The notes under the pieces: generated by a model
What the model was told of the DNA's origin: nothing
Database searches by the model: none
The model's input: only the letters and a program-made list of their open reading frames with translations
Program-made: the position numbers and the translations under genes
Source of the DNA: Phycobacter azelaicus
Lineage (GTDB): Bacteria; Pseudomonadota; Alphaproteobacteria; Rhodobacterales; Rhodobacteraceae
Direction: 5' to 3'
Assembly (NCBI RefSeq): GCF_014884385.1
Contig: NZ_WKFH01000003.1
Coordinates: 2,946,001-3,010,000, forward strand
Length of the DNA: 64,000 nucleotides
In this document: positions 57,704 to 64,000 of the stretch, piece by piece
How positions within the stretch are numbered: the first letter of the stretch is position 1
Layout: each line of letters opens with the position of its first letter

Positions 57704-57854
57704 CCAGTATGGCGGGATGCGATGCCTTCCGCCAGTCGCTTTGACGTGCCACTACGCCGCCGCTGCCGAGAAATTTAGAGCATTAGCTGGCTTTGCACGA
57801 AAACGGCGTGCAAAGGCTCTCGCAAATTGGTCTTGCTTGTGGAAGGTTCGAGCT

Positions 57855-58715
57855 ATGGTAGCGTCATCACATCCGAGGTTCATTTTGCGGGCGACCCTCC
57901 GGGCCCTGTCGGCCTTTGGCCGCAAGAATGGCTGGGTGATGAGCAGCCATATCGCCATGTCTATGATGTTGGCGCTCTTTCCCTTTATCCTGTTCACGGT
58001 TGCCTTGTCTGGCGCCCTTGCATCCGTTTTGGGTCAGAATGTTGCAATCGCCGATCTGCTGAATCCCGTATTTGGCAGCTGGCCTGAGGAGGTATCGGGC
58101 CCGATCCTGCGCGAAGTCTATGCTGTGCTTGAAACTTCCAGCACCAGCCTTGCGACATTTGGGGGTATTCTGACGCTCTACTTCGCTTCGAACGGTGTCG
58201 ATGCGGTGCGCATTGCCATGGTCAATGCCTATGGAGATACAGACAAGCGCCCCTTTTGGAAGGCGCGGCTGATCTGTCTGGGGCTTGTGATTGCCGGCGG
58301 GATCGGTGTGATGGCGACCGCTCTGTTCGAAGTGATCCTGCCCCTGTACCTGCGCTACATTGCGGATCTGCTGCCCTACCCGGTGGTTGGTGCAGGCTGG
58401 GAGCAGGGCTTGCGCGGGGGATTACTGGTCCTGGTGCCGCTTGTTGCGGTGCTGCTGTGTCACCTCTTGCTCCCGGGCCAACGCCACCGGCTCTCTCAGA
58501 TTCTGCCAGGCGTGGTCGTTACCCTGGTTCTTTGGTGGGCTGCAGGCTTCGGTTTTGCGGTTTATGTTGGCTCATTCGCCCAATATTCAGCGACTTACGC
58601 GGGGCTTGCCGGGGCCATGGCCGCAATGATCTTTCTTTATGTCAACGCCGCCATCCTGATTCTGGGCGCTGAACTGAACGGCGCGCTGATGGCTATAGAG
58701 CGCGACAGGCGCTGA
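57855..58715 (+). CDS. YihY/BrkB-family inner-membrane protein
   Basis: 286-aa polytopic protein with six or so helices. The YihY signature SSHIAMSMMLALFPFILFTVAL is at residues 30-50, and FASNGVDAVRIAMVNAYGD and YLYVNAAILILGAELNGAL-type C-terminal helix (FLYVNAAILILGAELNGAL) are present. Function is unknown; the RNase BN name once used for the family is incorrect. ATG 57855 follows GGAAGG; the longer in-frame region is antisense to cls. Confidence 0.9.
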   Translation: MVASSHPRFILRATLRALSAFGRKNGWVMSSHIAMSMMLALFPFILFTVALSGALASVLGQNVAIADLLNPVFGSWPEEVSGPILREVYAVLETSSTSLATFGGILTLYFASNGVDAVRIAMVNAYGDTDKRPFWKARLICLGLVIAGGIGVMATALFEVILPLYLRYIADLLPYPVVGAGWEQGLRGGLLVLVPLVAVLLCHLLLPGQRHRLSQILPGVVVTLVLWWAAGFGFAVYVGSFAQYSATYAGLAGAMAAMIFLYVNAAILILGAELNGALMAIERDRR

Positions 58716-58835
58716 CAGGCGCCCCCTATTGTTCGACAAAACGAAACAATATGGCGCGTTTGCCTCAATTTGGTCATCGGCTAGGCGCATTGGCTGCATA
58801 GCCTGATCTCAACTCAAGAAATGAGGAGAGGCAAG

Positions 58836-59003
58836 ATGCGCAAGCTGTTGGAACGGATTTTTGGAGTGAAGCGTGCCGAGGTTCAGACTGGCGAGAAATC
58901 CCTGTTGATTTCCCGTCAGTGCGACGGTGAGCGCCTAGATTCCGCCCATTGGCGCGAGGTGGCCCTGATGTCCTTCAGCGCCACGCACAAGCCACTGGCC
59001 TGA
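58836..59003 (+). CDS. Small hypothetical protein
   Basis: 55-aa basic protein beginning RKLLERIFGVKRAEVQTGE, with a helix-like N-terminus and a SRQCDGERLDSAHWREVAL C-terminal half. No family is recognised. A good GAGGAGAGG ribosome site precedes ATG 58836, supporting translation. It is convergent with rlmE. Confidence 0.6.
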   Translation: MRKLLERIFGVKRAEVQTGEKSLLISRQCDGERLDSAHWREVALMSFSATHKPLA

Positions 59004-59024
59004 TTTACGATCTGAAGAGCGCTC

Positions 59025-59756
59025 TCAGCCGCGAAAACCTGTAGCGATCACGAATTTTTCAGAGCTGTCCGAGCGTGATGAGGGCGGCTTTACATTGGCA
59101 ACCTTGGTGAACTTCTGCTTGAGAAGCTTCTGAAGGTCCCCTTCGGCGCCACCCGCCAACACCTTGGCCACGAATGTGCCACCCTGTTCAAGTACATCGA
59201 AAGCAAAATAGGCGGCCGCCTCGCACAGGGCCATGATCTTCAAATGGTCGGTCTGCTTGTGCCCGGAACTGGCGGCGGCCATGTCCGACATTACAACATC
59301 CGCCATGCCGCCGAGCCATTCCTTGACCTGGTCGTCGGCTCCTTCATCCATGAAATCAAGCTGATGGAACTCCGCCCCCGCCAGCGGTTCCACCTCTTGC
59401 AGATCCACCCCGATGATGCGGCCCACCGCCTTGCCCTGTTTTTCGCCGAGCGCATTGATCCGCTTGACGGCCACCTGTGCCCAGCCCCCTGGTGCGCAGC
59501 CAAGATCGACGACGCGAGCGCCGGGCACCAGGAAGCGAAACTTGTCATCGAGCTCCATGATCTTATAAGCGGCGCGGCCCCTATAGCCTTCGGCCTGAGC
59601 GCGTTTGACGTATGGGTCATTGAGCTGTCGCTGCAACCAGCGGGTCGAGGACAATTTGCGCCCGCGCGCGGTCTTGACCTTGACCTTGAGATCACGCTGA
59701 CCGCGGCCCGAGGTGTTCTTGCCGGTTGGGCCTTTGCCAGAAGGGGTCTTTGCCAT
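59025..59756 (-). CDS. rlmE: 23S rRNA (uridine-2'-O)-methyltransferase
   Basis: RlmE/FtsJ methylates U2552 of 23S rRNA. 243 aa. A basic RNA-binding N-terminus (1-50) precedes the SAM site [14 protein letters not shown] (82-95). Catalytic K-D-K is seen at K65 (YKIMELDDK), D158 (VMSDMAA) and K198 (FVAKVL), with a final Glu in [10 protein letters not shown] 59756 is used; an ATG four codons upstream is also possible and neither has a strong ribosome site. It follows ppx on the same strand. Confidence 0.95.
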   Translation of the reverse strand: MAKTPSGKGPTGKNTSGRGQRDLKVKVKTARGRKLSSTRWLQRQLNDPYVKRAQAEGYRGRAAYKIMELDDKFRFLVPGARVVDLGCAPGGWAQVAVKRINALGEKQGKAVGRIIGVDLQEVEPLAGAEFHQLDFMDEGADDQVKEWLGGMADVVMSDMAAASSGHKQTDHLKIMALCEAAAYFAFDVLEQGGTFVAKVLAGGAEGDLQKLLKQKFTKVANVKPPSSRSDSSEKFVIATGFRG

Positions 59757-59852
59757 CGTAGATACCATCGTTGCCAATACTGCAGTCTGCTTCGGCGCTC
59801 CATGACAGATCCGAAGGGAAAACTCAAATCTCTGGATGTCGGGGTAGGGAGC

Positions 59853-60965
59853 TCAGAAAGGCCCGTCTTCGAGAACGCCGTCCGCGCTCATCTGCGCATA
59901 GAGCAGTCCTTCGCGCAGGCCTCGGTCGGCGACCGATAGCCGGTCAGTGGGCCAGCACCGCAAAAGAGCCTGCAGGATCGCCGCGCCGGACATGATCAGC
60001 GCCTGCCGGTCCTCGCCGATGCGCGGATCGCTGCGCCGCCCTTGCGGACCAAGCTCCAGATACCCCCGGATCACCTTGTCGATCTGATCGCTGGTCATCC
60101 TGAGGCCATCGACCTTGGTGCGGTCATAGCGCTTCAGTCCCAGATGAGACGCGGCAACAGTCGTCACGGTCCCGGATGTGCCGACAATCTGAAAGCCCTC
60201 GCGGGTCTGCTCGTCCTTGTACGGGGCGAAATCGGCGAGGTGTTCTTCGAAAAACCAACTCATAAGAGCAAAACGAGCGGCGTCATCCTCAACATCGTTG
60301 AATTGATCCCGCAAGGTCGCGACCCCCAGGGGAACCGAGATCCAATCCACAACTTTGGCGGCGGGAAAGGGGCTTTCGGGCGGGTGGAAGCCTGCGTGCA
60401 GCCGCATGATGGCCGACGGACGGTCCCGACGCGGCACCGATGAGATGTCGATCCACACCAGCTCGGTCGATCCGCCGCCGATGTCCACGACCAACAGCTG
60501 TTCGGTCTTGGTCGAGACCAGCGGCGCGCAGGAGATCACCGCAAGACGGGCTTCCTCCTCGGGTTGGATGATTTCAAGGGTGAGGCCGGTTTCCCGTTTG
60601 ACCTGGTGGATGAACTCACGAGCATTCTTGGCGCGGCGGCAGGCCTCGGTCGTGACCAGCCGCATGCGCTTCACTTTGTTGCGCTTGAGTTTCTGCTGAC
60701 AGATCCGCAGCGCCTGAATGGTGCGCGCCATGGAGGAGCGGGACAAACGCCCCGTCCGTTCAAGTCCGGTTCCCAGTTGAACCGACTTGGAAAAACTGTC
60801 CACCACATGAAAGCCGCTGCCCTTGGGCTGGGCAATCAGCATGCGGCAGCTATTTGTGCCAAGATCCAATGCAGCATAAAGCGCATCCGGATCCGGACGG
60901 GCTGGTACAGGGGTTTCTACCGCTTTGGGAAACGCGCCCGCACCTTTGGAACGCCTGGGCGCCAT
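59853..60965 (-). CDS. ppx: Ppx/GppA family phosphatase
   Basis: 370-aa exopolyphosphatase/guanosine pentaphosphate phosphohydrolase-type protein of the ASKHA fold. Motif 1 ALDLGTNSCRMLI is near residue 32 and motif 2 VVDIGGGSTELVWI near 165. It lacks the HD-domain extension of full-length Ppx, as do many alphaproteobacterial homologues, so the substrate (polyP or pppGpp) is uncertain. Directly upstream of rlmE, 96 bp apart, a frequent pairing. Confidence 0.9.
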   Translation of the reverse strand: MAPRRSKGAGAFPKAVETPVPARPDPDALYAALDLGTNSCRMLIAQPKGSGFHVVDSFSKSVQLGTGLERTGRLSRSSMARTIQALRICQQKLKRNKVKRMRLVTTEACRRAKNAREFIHQVKRETGLTLEIIQPEEEARLAVISCAPLVSTKTEQLLVVDIGGGSTELVWIDISSVPRRDRPSAIMRLHAGFHPPESPFPAAKVVDWISVPLGVATLRDQFNDVEDDAARFALMSWFFEEHLADFAPYKDEQTREGFQIVGTSGTVTTVAASHLGLKRYDRTKVDGLRMTSDQIDKVIRGYLELGPQGRRSDPRIGEDRQALIMSGAAILQALLRCWPTDRLSVADRGLREGLLYAQMSADGVLEDGPF

Positions 60966-61277
60966 GAGTCACGCCCTCCGATTATCGTGTTAACCTTAGA
61001 ATATGCGCCGAAATCCGCCTGCGCAAGTGGCAGTGCGTGGCAATTGTAATTTGCCGGGCCTGCCAGAGGAAAACTTCAACCTCCGCCCCATGCAGACGGC
61101 TCATAAGGTTGATGAGAATTATGAGGACGTCTGTCGGTGGCCTTGTGCATGCAAAAATTGTAACCAAAGGCGGAGCAAAAGGTCGCTCACACCCCAAGTG
61201 TTGTCGAAATCCGGCGCCCGCGATCCGCGTAGCCGCCGTAGAAACGCAAGAGAACAGACGGAATGGAAGGAGCCGAC
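60966..61277. other. 312-bp divergent intergenic region between ppx and the one-carbon operon
   Basis: No gene or recognisable riboswitch. I looked for cobalamin, SAM-II and SAM/SAH-type elements because of the downstream genes and saw none of their conserved boxes. It must hold promoters for both directions. Confidence 0.5.
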
Positions 61278-61574
61278 ATGCCGGACGTCACCATCGTTTA
61301 CTGGCGCGATATTCCGGCGCAGGTTATCGTCGGGAAAGGGCGCCGCGGTGCCAAACGCCAGCTCGAAGAGCGGTTTGAGCAGGCGATTGACCGTGCGGCC
61401 ATGAAGGTCAATGCCAAGGATGCGGACGCCTATCTGGCGGAATGGCGCAAGGCGGCTCCCTTCCAGGTCGAAGGCGATCCAAAGGATGTTGCCGAAGCCG
61501 AAGCCACCCGTCTGGAACAAGAATACGATCAGGATCGCCTCAAGGCCTTGATCGCCAATGATGGATGGGCATGA
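61278..61574 (+). CDS. Small PF13769-type (virulence factor) protein in a one-carbon operon
   Basis: 98-aa protein beginning PDVTIVYWRDIPAQVIVGKG, the conserved start of the domain named Virulence_fact; function unknown. The rest is Lys/Arg/Glu-rich helical. ATG 61278 follows AAGGAG. It precedes a MetF-like reductase and a pterin-binding methyltransferase with 26 nt to the next start, so it is probably a partner in methyl-group metabolism, not a virulence factor. Confidence 0.85.
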   Translation: MPDVTIVYWRDIPAQVIVGKGRRGAKRQLEERFEQAIDRAAMKVNAKDADAYLAEWRKAAPFQVEGDPKDVAEAEATRLEQEYDQDRLKALIANDGWA

Positions 61575-61600
61575 GCCTGACAGCACTATGGGAGGCCGCG

Positions 61601-62533
61601 ATGGCTTTGTTGAACTTCAAGAAACGCGAGGCTAACAGCTCGCAGCCGGTGAACCCAGAGGTTGAGGCCTTCCTCGATGATTATTCGATCGAGGTGATGC
61701 CGCGCACGGCTTCGAAGGTAGAAGATTTCCGCGATCTTTTGCCCGCTGGCACTCGTGTCTACATCGCCCACATCGAAGGCACCCCCATCGAAGACATGGT
61801 CGAGACCGCCAAGCGGCTCAACGCCGAAGGCTACCCTGTGATGCCGCATTTCCCGGCGCGCATCATCAAGGACGAAGCGACGCTGGCTGACTGGATTGCG
61901 CGCTATCAGGGCGAAGCGGATGTAAAACAGGCGCTGTTGCTGGCGGGCGGCGTGGCCGAGCCGCACGGTGCGTTTGACAGCTCGATGCAACTGCTGGAAA
62001 CCGGGCTGTTCGACAAGGCCGGTTTCACCAATCTGCATGTGGCGGGGCATCCCGAGGGCAACAAAGACATTGATCCTGACGGATCCGTGAAGAACGTGAT
62101 GGAGGCGGTTCTCTGGAAACAGAAATTCTCAGAGCGCACCGATGCCAAGATGGCGCTGGCCACCCAGTTTGCCTTTGACGCTAAGCCGATCATTGCCTGG
62201 GCCGACGGGTTGAAAGAGGCCGGTGTCGACCTGCCGATCCACATCGGGATCGCAGGTCCAGCCAAGCTGCAGACCCTGATTAAATTCGCTATCGCCTGCG
62301 GCGTTGGCCCGTCCCTTAAGGTGCTGCAGAAGCGGGCGATGGATGTCTCCAAGCTGCTGCTTCCTTACGAGCCGACGGACGTGATCGCTGAACTGGCCGC
62401 CCACAAGGCCGCCAACCCGGATTTCAACATCACAAACGTCCACTTCTTCCCTCTGGGCGGCATCAAGACAAATGCCACCTGGGCTATCAACAACGGCGGC
62501 GCCTCGGCGCAGCCGGTCAACTCCCAAGGATAA
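61601..62533 (+). CDS. Methylenetetrahydrofolate reductase (MetF-like)
   Basis: 310-aa flavoenzyme of the MTHFR family. Motifs: SIEVMPRTASKVEDF, VMPHFPARII, LLLAGGVAEPHGAF, LHVAGHPEGNKD, GIAGPAKLQTLIKFA, and the C-terminal VHFFPLGGIKTNATW. Reduces methylene-THF to methyl-THF, the methyl donor for methionine. ATG 61601 after GGGAGG is preferred over ATGs at 61565 and 61571, which overlap the previous gene. The next gene uses methyl-THF. Confidence 0.9.
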   Translation: MALLNFKKREANSSQPVNPEVEAFLDDYSIEVMPRTASKVEDFRDLLPAGTRVYIAHIEGTPIEDMVETAKRLNAEGYPVMPHFPARIIKDEATLADWIARYQGEADVKQALLLAGGVAEPHGAFDSSMQLLETGLFDKAGFTNLHVAGHPEGNKDIDPDGSVKNVMEAVLWKQKFSERTDAKMALATQFAFDAKPIIAWADGLKEAGVDLPIHIGIAGPAKLQTLIKFAIACGVGPSLKVLQKRAMDVSKLLLPYEPTDVIAELAAHKAANPDFNITNVHFFPLGGIKTNATWAINNGGASAQPVNSQG

Positions 62534-62536
62534 GAC

Positions 62537-63598
62537 ATGACCCGTACTGTCGTAGAATCAAAAACAAAAACCGCTGTCCTTGGCTTTGACGAGCCATTCT
62601 GCGTCATCGGGGAGCGGATCAATCCTACGGGGCGCAAGAAGCTGGCAGCGGAGCTCGAAGCGGGGGATTTCTCCACCGTTGAGAAGGACGCTCTGGCCCA
62701 GGTCGCAGCAGGGGCGGATATCCTCGATATCAATGCGGGTGTTGTCTACAACTCCAACCCAAACCCGAACGAGACTGAACCTCCGCTGATGACTAAGATC
62801 ATCGAGCTGGTGCAGGGGCTGACCGATGTGCCGCTGTGCATCGACTCCTCCGTGCCGGAGGCGCTGGAAGCCGGGTTGGCCGCTGCTGAAGGTCGCCCGC
62901 TACTGAATTCGGTGACCGGCGAAGAAGAACGGCTCGAGCTGGTGCTGCCGCTCGTGAAGAAGTACAACGTGCCCGTGGTGGCGATCTCGAACGACGATAC
63001 CGGGATTTCCGAAGACCCCGACGTGCGCTTTGCCGTCGCCAAGAAAATCGTGGAGCGCGCCGCTGACTTCGGCATCCCCGCCCATGACATCGTGGTCGAC
63101 CCGTTGGTGATGCCTATCGGCGCGATGGCGACGGCGGGTCAGCAGGTCTTTGCCCTGGTGCGCCGCCTGCGCGAGGAACTGGGCGTCAATACCACCTGCG
63201 GCGCGTCCAACATTTCCTTTGGACTGCCCAACCGCCACGGCATCAACAACGCCTTCCTGCCCATGGCGATGGGGGCTGGCATGACCTCGGCCATCATGAA
63301 CCCGGTTGCCTTGCCGGTGACGCAAAAGGCGATTGCCGAGAAGAAGGAACAGGTGACGGCTGCTGGCATCATCTTGCCCGAAGGCATGGACGACGAGACC
63401 TTTGTTACCCTCTTTGGCCTTGGTTCCACCAAGCCGCGCCCAGGCAAGGAGATGGAGGCGATCCGCGCTGCCAACCTTCTGACCAACAACGATCCGCACG
63501 GCGGCGCCTGGATCGCGGCGAACAAGGCCCCGGCGAAAGCCGGGGAGGAAGGTCGCGGTCGCGGTGGACGCGCCGGGGGGCGCCGCCGCCGCGCCTGA
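62537..63598 (+). CDS. Pterin-binding methyltetrahydrofolate:corrinoid methyltransferase (split MetH-type)
   Basis: 353-aa TIM-barrel protein of the DHPS/pterin-binding family. Features: VIGERINPTGRKKL, ADILDINAGVVYNSNP, PLCIDSSVPEALE, NSVTGEEERLELV and CGASNISFGLPNRHGIN. It carries only the methyl-THF domain; the cobalamin-binding and homocysteine domains of MetH are absent and must be encoded elsewhere, as in the split methionine synthases of other Rhodobacteraceae. It ends in an Arg/Gly-rich tail (GRGRGGRAGGRRRRA). Starts 3 nt after the reductase. Confidence 0.9.
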   Translation: MTRTVVESKTKTAVLGFDEPFCVIGERINPTGRKKLAAELEAGDFSTVEKDALAQVAAGADILDINAGVVYNSNPNPNETEPPLMTKIIELVQGLTDVPLCIDSSVPEALEAGLAAAEGRPLLNSVTGEEERLELVLPLVKKYNVPVVAISNDDTGISEDPDVRFAVAKKIVERAADFGIPAHDIVVDPLVMPIGAMATAGQQVFALVRRLREELGVNTTCGASNISFGLPNRHGINNAFLPMAMGAGMTSAIMNPVALPVTQKAIAEKKEQVTAAGIILPEGMDDETFVTLFGLGSTKPRPGKEMEAIRAANLLTNNDPHGGAWIAANKAPAKAGEEGRGRGGRAGGRRRRA

Positions 63599-63621
63599 TC
63601 TGTACCATGGGACTGTGAATG

Positions 63622-63654
63622 GGCCGGAATTTAGTTCCGGCCTTTTCTTGTTTT
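63622..63654 (+). terminator. Rho-independent terminator of the one-carbon operon
   Basis: 8-bp stem GGCCGGAA / TTCCGGCC with loop TTTAG and a long TTTTCTTGTTTT tail, 23 bp after the last stop. Confidence 0.88.
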
Positions 63655-63888
63655 CTATTCGTGGGGTGGTAAAGGCTCTTCCTTGGCGCTGAAATCACGA
63701 TTGTATTGCGCTGGCGGGACGCTGATTTCGCGTCACGGTTAGGTTGGTGGCGACGATATCACGCTAGGCGCGTACCGGGGCCTGTTTCTTCGGGTGCTGC
63801 TTAAAATGACCCAGCAAAATTTACTATTATGGAACCAGTGCCGCCGATCTTGGAGGGCGTGTTGTCTTGTTGTTAGGGATGGTATCGA

Positions 63889-64000
63889 GTGAAACGACTT
63901 CAAAACGCAGACATCTACACGCTTTTGGATGCTGTGGGCATGGCGGTTATCGTCTTGGAGGTCGGCGATGATGGGATCCCCAGGTATGTGGCGATGAACG
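63889..64000 (+). CDS. Start of a PAS-domain protein, truncated by the window edge
   Basis: GTG at 63889 opens a frame of 37 codons to the edge. The product (LLDAVGMAVIVLEV, then GIPRYVAMN) reads as the first strands of a PAS domain, as found at the N-terminus of sensor kinases or diguanylate cyclases. An ATG at 63880 is in another frame and closes within 100 nt. The effector domain is not visible. Confidence 0.55.
   Translation, partial: MKRLQNADIYTLLDAVGMAVIVLEVGDDGIPRYVAMN

Noticed and set aside
60966..61277. Possible cobalamin or SAM riboswitch before the one-carbon genes
   Set aside because: None of the conserved boxes of those classes could be found by eye.

Overview
The window is GC-rich chromosomal DNA from an alphaproteobacterium. 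It most likely comes from the Roseobacter group of the Rhodobacteraceae. The evidence is a pyruvate dehydrogenase E1-beta that carries its own lipoyl domain, a TAXI-type TRAP transporter, an alphaproteobacterial GTTC-N7-GTTC LexA box, a three-gene valine catabolic cluster, and a stand-alone pterin-binding methyltransferase of the split methionine synthase type. Genus cannot be fixed from the sequence alone. Genes are densely packed on both strands. I saw no rRNA, tRNA, insertion sequence, prophage or CRISPR array, so this is ordinary core and near-core chromosome rather than an island.

Layout. 1-3.4 kb: minus-strand pdhA-pdhB-pdhC, with pdhC cut by the window edge. 3.5-12.3 kb: an FtsB/DivIC-like protein, an AidB-type acyl-CoA dehydrogenase, pgk, two overlapping cyclophilins, a bactofilin paired with an M23 peptidase, a DUF455 ferritin-like protein and a Bcp peroxiredoxin. 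12.3-19.7 kb: a giant AsmA-like protein, queA, an MFS transporter, DUF924 and a coiled-coil membrane protein. 19.8-26.7 kb: lpdA (E3), a second MFS transporter, SOS-controlled uvrA, a patatin-like protein and a small DUF2892 membrane protein. 26.8-35.3 kb: valine degradation (isobutyryl-CoA dehydrogenase, 3-hydroxyisobutyryl-CoA hydrolase, mmsB, then mmsA with a divergent LysR), interrupted by a SPINDLY-type glycosyltransferase and a Tat-type L,D-transpeptidase. 35.4-39 kb: a CBS protein, coaD, gap and DUF808.

39-43 kb is a glucosylglycerate module: phosphatase and synthase on one strand meet a GH13 phosphorylase on the other. 43-46.6 kb is a minus-strand run of mtnA, a class II aldolase (a likely 5-methylthioribose/5-deoxyribose salvage or DHAP-shunt pair), an M19 dipeptidase and an AHL-lactonase-like metallohydrolase. 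47.7-52 kb is a TAXI receptor, a fused TRAP permease and a universal stress protein. 52-56.2 kb is an Att-type ABC exporter operon with a secreted lipocalin-like partner. 56.2-61 kb holds cardiolipin synthase, a YihY membrane protein, rlmE and ppx. 61.2-63.6 kb is a one-carbon operon: a PF13769-type small protein, a MetF-like reductase and a pterin-binding methyltransferase. A PAS-containing protein starts at the right edge.

The strongest non-obvious signal is a shared inverted repeat, TAGTTTA-N4-TAAACTA. It lies 27-28 nt before the start codon of both pdhA and lpdA, about 16 kb apart and on opposite strands. It looks like an operator that ties the E1/E2 operon to its separately located E3 gene. 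Other decisive regulatory sites are the LexA box before uvrA and a near-consensus FNR box before the DUF2892 gene.
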